From: an uncultured Lachnospiraceae bacterium
GTDB taxonomy: Bacteria > Bacillota > Clostridia > Lachnospirales > Lachnospiraceae
NCBI GenBank assembly: GCA_910586955.1
Contig: CAJUMM010000002.1
Span: 1-20,109 of the forward strand
Direction of reading: 5' to 3'
DNA: 20,109 nucleotides
Shown here in pieces: positions 1 to 6,385 of this stretch. Positions within the stretch are counted from its first letter, which is position 1. Every line of letters begins with the position of its first letter. Below the pieces are notes generated by a model. The model worked only from the letters and a program-made list of their open reading frames with translations, did no database searches and was not told the origin of the DNA. The position numbers and the translations under genes are program-made.

Positions 1-39
1 CCGGAAGAAGAGATAGACCGCCTTTCCCGGGAAAAATAA
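1..39 (+). CDS. 3' end of an unidentified gene (partial)
   Basis: The first 39 bases read in frame 1 as PEEEIDRLSREK followed by TAA, and a hairpin terminator starts 10 bases later, so this is very probably the C-terminus of a gene that begins outside the window. The tail is highly charged and resembles the end of a cytoplasmic helix. Twelve residues do not allow identification. Confidence 0.55.
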   Translation, partial: PEEEIDRLSREK

Positions 40-48
40 AAAAGAAAA

Positions 49-87
49 ACTGCGCTGTGGATAAAAATCCGGCAGCGCAGTTTTTTT
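49..87 (+). terminator. Rho-independent terminator of the upstream gene
   Basis: ACTGCGCTG (49-57) is the exact reverse complement of CAGCGCAGT (73-81). The loop is 15 nt and a run of T follows (81-87), a classic intrinsic terminator. It separates the partial upstream gene from the phosphate operon. Confidence 0.9.
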
Positions 88-134
88 GTACGGTTTTCTG
101 TTGAAAAACCTGTCTCTGCCCCATAAGAGACATA

Positions 135-174
135 TTTTACACAGATTTTACAAATACTGCGATTGTATTTTACA
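135..174 (+). promoter_or_regulatory. Candidate Pho box (PhoB/PhoP operator)
   Basis: TTTTACA occurs exactly three times, at 135-141, 146-152 and 168-174. The start distances are 11 and 22 bp, so all three lie on one face of the helix. PhoB/PhoP-type regulators bind hexamer or heptamer direct repeats with an 11-bp period (TTWACA-N5-TTWACA in Bacillus). The site lies just upstream of a phosphate transporter operon that itself encodes PhoR and PhoB, which supports autoregulation. I could not assign a convincing -10 element; TTTACA at 147-152 could double as a -35. Confidence 0.6.
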
Positions 175-221
175 TGAAAGAGATAGGCTTGAGGGGAAGT
201 ATGATACAGTCGGAGGAAAAT

Positions 222-1880
222 ATGGAGCATGTGGAAATGCTGTTCCGCTTTGCGGGCGGCTTAGGGATGTTTTTGTACGGAATGAATGTGATGGCAGACG
301 GCCTGCAGAAATCTGCAGGAAGCCGGATGAAAAACCTGCTGGGTGTTCTAACCAGGAACCGGATTTTGGGAATCCTGGTGGGGGCTGCAGTGACGGCCCT
401 AATCCAAAGCAGTTCTGCCACTACGGTAATGGTGGTTGGTTTTGTCAATGCGGGGATCCTGAATCTGACCCAGGCAGTGGGAGTGATTATGGGAGCCAAT
501 ATCGGCACCACGGTTACGGCTTGGATTGTGTCCATGAGTGAGTGGGGAAGTCTGCTGAAGCCGGAATTTTTTGCACCGCTTTTGATTGGAGTGGGAGCTT
601 TTCTGATGCTGTCCGGCAAAAAAGAAAAGACCGGTGAGATCAGTGAGATTTTGATCGGCTTCGGAATCCTCTTTATCGGCTTAAGCTTTATGTCCGGGGC
701 AGTTACGCCTTACCGGGATGCTCCGGTTTTCGCAGAAGCCTTCCGCATTCTGGGGGGCAATCCCGTTCTCGGGATTTTAACCGGATTGGCAGTGACGGCC
801 CTGATCCAGAGTTCTTCAGCCTCCGTGGGAATTCTGCAGACTCTGGCCCAGAACGGTGTGGTTACCTGGAATTCTGCCGTTTATATTACCCTGGGGCAGA
901 ATATCGGTACTTGCGTAACGGCGCTTATTTCCAGTGTAGGCGCTCATCGGACAGCCAAGCGGGCAGCGGTGATTCATCTGCTTTTTAACGTGATGGGAGC
1001 AGTTCTTTTTGGCGGGCTTATGTTCGGTGTTTTTTCCTTTAGCAGGGCTTTGGGAAATACAGGAATCAGCAGTGTAGGAATTTCCGTGTTCCATACGATT
1101 TTTAATATAGCCAACACGGTAGTGCTCTATCCCTTGGCCGGATGGCTGGTGCGCATTTCTGATGTGGTTGTGAAAGGGGAGGATGTGCAGGAAGGAGAGG
1201 AGACCTATGAACTGCCCCATTTGGATGAGCGTATTTTGGAAACTCCCTCTTTCGCAGTGGAAAATGCCGTGAAAGAAGTGGTCCGTATGGGAGAACTCTC
1301 CCTCCGCCATGGAAAGACGGTTTTCGAAGCTGTGAAGACTGGGAGCCGGACACGGGTTGACAAAGCATTTCAAATAGAAGAAACTATCAATGAGTACGAG
1401 AGGCAGATGGTGGAGTACCTGGCGAAAGTGAGCCGGATTTCCCTGACGGAGCAGCAGCGCAGGGTGGTGGGAAATCTGGTCTACACGGTCAATGACATAG
1501 AGCGGATGAGCGATCACTGGGACAATATTGCGGAGCTTCAGGAAGAAATGATACAGAAAGGCCTTTCTTTTTCCATGGAGGCTGCCCGGGGATTTGAGGA
1601 GATGGCTTCCCTGACCCTGGATGTAATGAAGGCGGCGGTCCTGGCCCGGCAGACGGAAAAGATGGCATACGTACAGCAGGCTGTCCAGCTGGAGGATGAG
1701 ATTGACGATCTGGAGGAAGAGATGCGGACCGGCCATATGGACCGGTTGTCCAGGAACCAGTGTTCGGCGGCAAAGGGCGTACTTTTTCTGGATATGCTCA
1801 GCAATATGGAGCGGGTTTCCGATCATGCCAACAACATTGTGGGATATGTGGCAGACGAGAGAGAGGAGTGGGAAGGTTGA
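222..1880 (+). CDS. Na+/phosphate cotransporter with C-terminal PhoU-like domain
   Basis: This 552-residue inner-membrane protein probably imports inorganic phosphate with sodium. It shows the inverted or duplicated transporter repeat of the Na/Pi cotransporter family: QSSSAT near residue 62 and QSSSAS near 196, each preceded by a G-L/A-VTALI helix and followed by a GxNIGTxVTA motif near 93 and 227. About eight hydrophobic segments fill residues 1-325. The last 220 residues are soluble, helical and PhoU-like, with the paired IERMSDHWDNI and MERVSDHANNI metal-site-like motifs. The ATG at 222 was chosen because GGAGG lies 5 nt upstream and the protein then begins like its family; ATGs at 174 (no ribosome site) and 201 (weak site) are in frame. 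A Pho box precedes it, and its stop overlaps the start of the kinase gene, so transporter and sensor are translated together. The PhoU-like tail may also signal phosphate status to the kinase (inference). Confidence 0.93.
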   Translation: MEHVEMLFRFAGGLGMFLYGMNVMADGLQKSAGSRMKNLLGVLTRNRILGILVGAAVTALIQSSSATTVMVVGFVNAGILNLTQAVGVIMGANIGTTVTAWIVSMSEWGSLLKPEFFAPLLIGVGAFLMLSGKKEKTGEISEILIGFGILFIGLSFMSGAVTPYRDAPVFAEAFRILGGNPVLGILTGLAVTALIQSSSASVGILQTLAQNGVVTWNSAVYITLGQNIGTCVTALISSVGAHRTAKRAAVIHLLFNVMGAVLFGGLMFGVFSFSRALGNTGISSVGISVFHTIFNIANTVVLYPLAGWLVRISDVVVKGEDVQEGEETYELPHLDERILETPSFAVENAVKEVVRMGELSLRHGKTVFEAVKTGSRTRVDKAFQIEETINEYERQMVEYLAKVSRISLTEQQRRVVGNLVYTVNDIERMSDHWDNIAELQEEMIQKGLSFSMEAARGFEEMASLTLDVMKAAVLARQTEKMAYVQQAVQLEDEIDDLEEEMRTGHMDRLSRNQCSAAKGVLFLDMLSNMERVSDHANNIVGYVADEREEWEG

Positions 1881-3172
1881 AGCGGAAATTTCTGATTTGG
1901 TATGCGGTAGCTGCAGTAGCGTCCCTTCTGGCTTTTGAGTACGCTTTTTGGAGCAATGGGTTTGCTTATCTGGAAAAGCAAAGCGAGTCCGGTTACCGGA
2001 CACAGGCGGAACTTTTGGGAGAGCTTTTCCTGGCAGAGGATACGGCGGCAAAGGAGAATTTCCCGGAGTTTGCACAGCGTCAGGGAGAAGCCCTTAAGAT
2101 GCGGATTACCATTATAGACGAGGCGGGAAATGTGCTGGGAGAGTCTGCAGGGGCCGAAGAGGTGATGGGAAATCATCTGGACCGGGAGGAAGTGCAGAAA
2201 GCCCTGGCAGGGGAGAGCAACAGTGTTATCCGCCGTTCTGCAACCTTCGGCATGGACTACTGCTATTCGGCAGTTCCGGTGAGAACGGAGGGGTTCCGGG
2301 GTGTGATACGGGCAGCCGTTCCCATGGAGGAACTGCGCAATATGAACGATGAGTTTTTCCGCTCCACTGTTCTGGCGGCAGCGATTCTTCTGCTCCTGGC
2401 AGTATCCCTTGCCATGTATTTCCGGAGGTATGTGTCCGCTATGAAGAGAGTGGAGGTTATGCGCCGGGAATTTGTCTCCAATGTGACTCATGAGCTGAAA
2501 ACGCCTCTGACTTCTATCCGGGGATTTGTGGAGACATTGAAAGAGGGAGCCCTGGAAGATCCGGCCTGTGCCAGGCGGTTTCTGGATATTATTGAGATTG
2601 AGGCGGAGCGGTTAAGCCATCTGATTGACGATATCCTTGTGCTCTCCGAGATTGAGAACGGCAGGGAGACCAGGCAGGAGCTTTGCGACGTAAATGAGAC
2701 AATCCGGGAAGTGACGGCTCTTCTGGAACCGGGAGTGAAAGAGCATGTGCGGCTGATTTTTAAGCCGGATCCGGCAGTGCTCCCCTACCGGTGCAGCAGG
2801 AACCGGATGAAACAGCTTTTGATTAATCTCATAGATAATGCCTTAAAGGCCACGGAATTTGGAGCTGTAACTGTCTCCTGCGAGAGCATTTCCGGCTGTC
2901 TGGTCTTAAAGATTGCCGATACGGGAATAGGGATGGAAGAAGAACAGACGGATCGTATTTTTGAGCGGTTCTACCGGGTGGATAAAGGGCGCTCCCGCTC
3001 CCAGGGGGGCACGGGACTGGGACTTTCCATTGTGAAACATATTGTGGAACTGTACCACGGCACCATAAAAGTGAGCAGCCGGCCAGGGGAGGGAACGGAA
3101 TTTACCGTGAGGCTGCCTTATAGGCAGGAGGGAGAAAAAGATGGAAAAACACGTGATACTGGCTATAGATGA
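1877..3172 (+). CDS. phoR: PhoR-like phosphate sensor histidine kinase
   Basis: This is a 431-residue membrane sensor kinase that phosphorylates the response regulator encoded next. TTG is the likely start: AGGAG at 1864-1868 lies 8 nt upstream, the codon overlaps the transporter's TGA, and translation then opens with KRKFLIWYAVAA, a membrane segment (about residues 4-21). An extracytoplasmic domain follows (about 25-160), then TM2 (about 165-181). The HisKA motif FVSNVTHELKTPL has phospho-acceptor His205. The ATPase domain shows the N box (LINLIDNA, N317/N321), the G1 box DTGIG (348-352), the F box FERFYRVDKG and the G2 box GGTGLGLS (377-384). All catalytic residues look intact. Only about 23 residues separate TM2 from the His, so there is no room for the HAMP and PAS domains of Bacillus PhoR. 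The assignment rests on the operon with phosphate transporter, Pho box and PhoB-like regulator. Confidence 0.9.
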   Translation: MKRKFLIWYAVAAVASLLAFEYAFWSNGFAYLEKQSESGYRTQAELLGELFLAEDTAAKENFPEFAQRQGEALKMRITIIDEAGNVLGESAGAEEVMGNHLDREEVQKALAGESNSVIRRSATFGMDYCYSAVPVRTEGFRGVIRAAVPMEELRNMNDEFFRSTVLAAAILLLLAVSLAMYFRRYVSAMKRVEVMRREFVSNVTHELKTPLTSIRGFVETLKEGALEDPACARRFLDIIEIEAERLSHLIDDILVLSEIENGRETRQELCDVNETIREVTALLEPGVKEHVRLIFKPDPAVLPYRCSRNRMKQLLINLIDNALKATEFGAVTVSCESISGCLVLKIADTGIGMEEEQTDRIFERFYRVDKGRSRSQGGTGLGLSIVKHIVELYHGTIKVSSRPGEGTEFTVRLPYRQEGEKDGKTRDTGYR

Positions 3173-3839
3173 TGAGGCCCATATTCTGGAGCTTCTCAAG
3201 TACAACCTGGAAAAGGAAGGGTACCAGGTCCTGAGAGCGGATACCGGGGAGGAAGGCCTTGCGCTTTTGAAAAGCAGACAGGCAGATTTGGTGCTTTTGG
3301 ATTATATGCTGCCGGGGATAGACGGAATGGAGGTGCTGCGGAGGATCCGGAGGGACCCGGAGCTTGCCTTGGTTCCGGTGATTATGCTGACGGCAAAAGG
3401 GGAAGAGACGGATAAGGTTCTGGGATTGGAGATGGGGGCGGACGACTATGTGAGCAAGCCCTTTGGCGTCCGGGAGCTTTCGGCCCGGGTTAAGGCCCTG
3501 CTGCGCAGAAGTGGGCCAAAGGAGAAGGAAAGGCAGGCAGGGAAAATTCTGCGGGCCGGCGGTCTGGTGATTGACTGCGATGCCCGGGAGGTAACCCGTG
3601 ACGGGGAGCCGGTAGAGCTGTCCCGGAAGGAGTTTGATCTGCTGGCCTTAACGGTCCGGCACAGAAACCGGGTATTTACTAGGGAACAGCTTCTGGAGCA
3701 GATCTGGGGCTACGAATATTCCGGGGAAACCCGGACGGTGGATGTGCATGTCCGCAGCCTCCGCAAAAAGCTGGAAGCGGATCCGGAGCATCCACGGTAT
3801 CTTCGGACGGTGAGGGGGGTGGGGTATAAGTTTGTGTAG
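3141..3839 (+). CDS. phoB: PhoB-like OmpR-family response regulator
   Basis: This 232-residue cytoplasmic regulator should be phosphorylated by the adjacent kinase and bind Pho boxes. The receiver domain (1-120) has the acidic pair D10/D11, phospho-acceptor D54 in VLLDYMLPG, T84 and K106 in the SKPF motif. The C-terminal winged helix (about 133-232) ends in the typical TVDVHVRSLRKKLE and RTVRGVGYKF motifs. AGGAGG at 3126-3131 lies 9 nt before the ATG. The gene overlaps the kinase gene by 32 bp, indicating strict co-expression. It closes the phosphate operon. No pst transporter genes are present, so the only phosphate uptake gene here is the Na/Pi cotransporter. The family call is certain; the Pho assignment comes from context and from the Pho box upstream of the operon. 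Confidence 0.93.
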   Translation: MEKHVILAIDDEAHILELLKYNLEKEGYQVLRADTGEEGLALLKSRQADLVLLDYMLPGIDGMEVLRRIRRDPELALVPVIMLTAKGEETDKVLGLEMGADDYVSKPFGVRELSARVKALLRRSGPKEKERQAGKILRAGGLVIDCDAREVTRDGEPVELSRKEFDLLALTVRHRNRVFTREQLLEQIWGYEYSGETRTVDVHVRSLRKKLEADPEHPRYLRTVRGVGYKFV

Positions 3840-3909
3840 ATTCGTATACTTTCCCGGCGTACCAATGTTCAGGAAGGTGTGATTTCACAAACTTTTCATA
3901 TTTCTTTTC

Positions 3910-3938
3910 TTGACATTCACAGAAAGAAGCCTTAACAT
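3910..3938 (+). promoter_or_regulatory. Candidate promoter of the MarR/exporter operon
   Basis: A perfect -35 TTGACA (3910-3915) is followed after 17 bp by TAACAT (3933-3938), a 4/6 match to TATAAT. Transcription would start near 3945, inside the inverted repeat described next. Confidence 0.55.
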
Positions 3939-3975
3939 ATAGGATGCTATCTAATAAGTGCATAGCGTCCTATAT
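3937..3975 (+). promoter_or_regulatory. Long inverted repeat at the marR promoter (operator or terminator)
   Basis: ATATAGGATGCTAT (3937-3950) and ATAGCGTCCTATAT (3962-3975) are complementary over 14 bp with one G-T mismatch and an 11-nt spacer. The left arm touches the -10 hexamer, so binding there would block the promoter, as expected for an autorepressing MarR protein. The T-rich stretch after it (TTTTGCTCTTTT) also allows a weak terminator for the phosphate operon. The sequence cannot decide between the two. Confidence 0.55.
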
Positions 3976-4040
3976 ATTTTGCTCTTTTCACGGAGCGGCG
4001 GAAATACTTCCTGTTTCCGCAAGGAGGGGGGATTCCGAAG

Positions 4041-4472
4041 ATGCCCAGGGAACTCAACCGGATTCACGGAAAACTGAAAATGCTTCATCACGCTTTTGAG
4101 GAGCGGAGGAACCGGCAGCTTCTCCAGTACAACCTCACATCTGCCCAGATGGATGTGCTGCTCTATCTGAAATTTTGTGAGGGGGAGGTGCACCAGAGGG
4201 ATATAGAGAAAACCTTTGGCCTGAAAAATCCCACAGTGACCGGGATTTTAAACCGTCTGGAGGAGAAAGGCTTTATTGTCCGTAAGACCAGGCCGGATGA
4301 CAAGCGTTTCCGTCTGATAGAGCTGACGGAGAAAAGCAACCGCATAGTGGCGGAGGTCTGCGAGGATGTCTGGCGGATGGATGATCGGATCTATAACTGC
4401 ATGACCGGCCAGGAGCGGCAACAGTTTTCGGCCCTGCTGGATCGGATTCTTAAGAGCCTTTCGGAAGAGTAA
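4041..4472 (+). CDS. MarR-family transcriptional regulator
   Basis: This 143-residue protein carries the MarR winged-helix fold. The recognition region reads QRDIEKTFGLKNPTVTGILNRLEEKGFI, followed by the wing KTRPDDKRFRLIELTEK with its usual D-x-R pattern. Flanking helices would form the dimer interface. AAGGAGG starts 20 nt before the ATG and its G-run reaches to about 9 nt before it. The gene heads a MarR-exporter-exporter cluster, an arrangement in which the repressor commonly senses a toxic compound and releases the pump genes. The promoter-overlapping inverted repeat upstream is the obvious candidate operator. The ligand is unknown. Confidence 0.9.
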   Translation: MPRELNRIHGKLKMLHHAFEERRNRQLLQYNLTSAQMDVLLYLKFCEGEVHQRDIEKTFGLKNPTVTGILNRLEEKGFIVRKTRPDDKRFRLIELTEKSNRIVAEVCEDVWRMDDRIYNCMTGQERQQFSALLDRILKSLSEE

Positions 4473-4480
4473 GAGATTTG

Positions 4481-4529
4481 AAAACAGCAGAAACCCCTTC
4501 AGAGCGCAGGAAGGGCGTATGCGGAACTT
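4481..4529 (+). repeat. Structured intergenic repeat, copy 1
   Basis: This copy runs from AAAACAGCAG (4481) to GCGGAACTT (4529), eight bases after the marR stop. GCA (4487-4489) can pair with TGC (4520-4522), and CCCTTC (4495-4500) with GAAGGG (4510-4515), enclosing a 9-nt loop. The 3' part GAAGGGCGTATGCGGAACTT is identical, base for base, to the end of copy 2. One base separates it from copy 2, so the two are tandem. Confidence 0.8.
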
Positions 4530-4530
4530 T

Positions 4531-4632
4531 AAAACAGCAGGAGCCCATCCAATGCCCAGAAGGATTTGCAGACGCTTCAGCGGCTGCAGATTCTTCTAGT
4601 AAAGGGGCATTGGAAGGGCGTATGCGGAACTT
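4531..4632 (+). repeat. Structured intergenic repeat, copy 2 (expanded hairpin)
   Basis: This copy shares both ends with copy 1 but has a much larger centre. GCCC (4543-4546) pairs with GGGC (4616-4619); TCCAATGCCC (4548-4557) pairs perfectly with GGGCATTGGA (4605-4614). Inside, AGAAGGATTTGCAG (4558-4571) pairs with CTGCAGATTCTTCT (4584-4597) through two G-T wobbles, capped by CGC-TTCA-GCG. Bases 4598-4604 form a one-sided bulge. The element ends 5 bases before AGGAGG of the exporter gene, so it would be the 5' leader of that mRNA. Confidence 0.85.
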
Positions 4633-4648
4633 ATAATAGGAGGAACTT

Positions 4649-6385
4649 ATGCTGAAGACATTAAAAGGCTATATTGGCGAGTACCGGAAAACTGCAGTGA
4701 TGGCTCCTGTTTTTATTATACTGGAGGTAATCCTGGAGATGGTGATTCCTCTTTTGATGGCTGCCATTATTGACGACGGCCTGGGAAAGGGAAATATGGG
4801 CTATGTGATCAAGGTAGGTCTGATTATGCTGGCCGTGTCCATAGCTTCCCTGTATTGCGGGGCTATGGCGGCAAAGCTGGCGGCTACGGCTTCTACGGGG
4901 TTTGCCAAGAACCTGCGGGAAGCTATGTACAATCACATCCAGGAGTTTTCCTTTTCCAATATCGATCGATTTTCCACGGCCGGGCTGGTGACCCGTCTGA
5001 CCACGGATGTGACCAACGTGCAGAATGCCTTTCAGATGATTATGCGGATGTTTACCAGGGCGCCTATCACTCTGGTGACGGCTATGACCATGGCTTTTCT
5101 CATCAACGCCCGCTTGTCGCTGGTATTTCTGGGGGCATTGGTATTCTTAGGGTGTGTGATTCTTGTCCTTATGGGAAAAGTAGGGCCTTATTTCCGGGAA
5201 ATGTTTGAGAAATACGACGGACTCAATGCCAGTGTCCAGGAGAACCTCACAGGCATCCGGGTGGTAAAGGCCTATGTAAGGGAAGAGCATGAGACAAATA
5301 AATTTAAAAAGGCCAGCGAGGCTTTGTTCCGCTGTTCCCTGCGGGCGGAGAAGGTGATGGTCACCATGATGCCCATTATGCAGTTTACCGTTTACACCTG
5401 CATTATCCTGATCTCCTGGCTGGGGGCCAAGACCATTGTTGTAGGCGGCATGACCACGGGAAATCTTATGAGCCTGTTTACCTACACCATGAATATTCTC
5501 ATGAGCCTGATGATGATTGCCATGGTTTCCGTCATGATCTCTATGGCAAAATCCTCCGCCGAGCGTATCTGTGAGGTGCTGGGAGAGGAGAGCAGCCTTA
5601 CCAGCCGGAAAGATGCGGTGCGGGAGGTGGAGAGCGGTTCTATTTCCTTTGAGGACGTTTGTTTCAGTTATCACGGAGATAAAGAAAACCTTCATCTGTC
5701 CCATGTGAATCTTAGCATTGCCCCGGGGGAGACTGTGGGAATCCTGGGAGGAACGGGAAGCGCCAAGTCTACCCTGGTACAGCTGATTCCCAGGCTCTAC
5801 GATGTAACCTCCGGCTGTGTGAAAGTAGGCGGGGTGAATGTAAAGGATTATGATCTTGACACCCTGCGGAACCAGGTGGCCATGGTGCTGCAGAAGAACG
5901 TGCTGTTTTCGGGAACCATCAAGGAGAATCTCCGCTGGGGCGACCAGGAGGCCTCCGACGAAGAGCTGGTCCGGGTTTGCCGCCTGGCCTGTGCGGATGA
6001 ATTTATCCGGCAGTTTCCGGAACAGTACGATACCCGCATCGAACAGGGAGGAACCAATGTATCCGGCGGCCAGAAGCAGAGGCTTTGTATTGCCAGGGCT
6101 CTATTGAAGAAGCCGAAAATACTGATTCTGGACGATTCCACCAGTGCAGTGGATACCCACACGGACGCAATGATCCGCAAGGCCTTCCGGGAGGAAATCC
6201 CAGATACCACCAAGCTTATAATCGCCCAGAGGGTTTCCTCCGTCCAGGATGCGGATAAGATTATCGTGCTGAATGACGGACAGATTGACGGGATCGGTAC
6301 TCATGAGACCTTGATGGAGGAAAATGCTATTTACCGGGAAGTATACGAATCTCAGCAGAAGGGAGGAGATATGGATGAGCAGTAA
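4649..6385 (+). CDS. ABC exporter half-transporter with degenerate ATP site
   Basis: This 578-residue half-transporter is the first subunit of a probable heterodimeric drug or peptide exporter in the cytoplasmic membrane. Residues 1-310 form the six-helix exporter domain, 330-578 the ATPase domain. The Walker A is GGTGSAKST (367-375), with Ala where the usual motif has Gly; the Q loop is Q415; the signature VSGGQ (471-475) is normal; Walker B is ILILDD, with Asp496 in place of the catalytic Glu; and the switch His is Gln527 (IIAQRVS). These are the hallmarks of the non-hydrolysing partner in BmrCD/TM287-288-type heterodimers, so this is a specialised subunit and not a broken gene. AGGAGG (4638-4643) lies 5 nt before the ATG. 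The next subunit overlaps by 11 bp. Substrate unknown; a MarR regulator and a tandem structured leader lie upstream. Confidence 0.93.
   Translation: MLKTLKGYIGEYRKTAVMAPVFIILEVILEMVIPLLMAAIIDDGLGKGNMGYVIKVGLIMLAVSIASLYCGAMAAKLAATASTGFAKNLREAMYNHIQEFSFSNIDRFSTAGLVTRLTTDVTNVQNAFQMIMRMFTRAPITLVTAMTMAFLINARLSLVFLGALVFLGCVILVLMGKVGPYFREMFEKYDGLNASVQENLTGIRVVKAYVREEHETNKFKKASEALFRCSLRAEKVMVTMMPIMQFTVYTCIILISWLGAKTIVVGGMTTGNLMSLFTYTMNILMSLMMIAMVSVMISMAKSSAERICEVLGEESSLTSRKDAVREVESGSISFEDVCFSYHGDKENLHLSHVNLSIAPGETVGILGGTGSAKSTLVQLIPRLYDVTSGCVKVGGVNVKDYDLDTLRNQVAMVLQKNVLFSGTIKENLRWGDQEASDEELVRVCRLACADEFIRQFPEQYDTRIEQGGTNVSGGQKQRLCIARALLKKPKILILDDSTSAVDTHTDAMIRKAFREEIPDTTKLIIAQRVSSVQDADKIIVLNDGQIDGIGTHETLMEENAIYREVYESQQKGGDMDEQ

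Noticed and set aside
1760..1876. ATG at 1760 as the kinase start
   Set aside because: It would lie deep in the transporter gene with no ribosome site and give a Cys/Arg-rich extension before the membrane helix; TTG 1877 has AGGAG 8 nt upstream.
816..2075. Long minus-strand reading frame (419 codons) opposite the transporter and kinase genes
   Set aside because: The plus strand here holds clear transporter and kinase motifs; the minus frame is His/Pro/Leu-rich with no recognisable domain and no good ribosome site.
4632..4637. TATAAT as -10 of an exporter promoter (with TTGGAA at 4610-4615)
   Set aside because: Transcription would begin at or after the ribosome site and leave almost no leader; it more likely belongs to the repeat/ribosome-site junction.
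4649..6385. First ABC subunit as a decaying pseudogene because of its altered ATPase motifs
   Set aside because: The frame is intact, and the altered residues match the known degenerate site of heterodimeric exporters.
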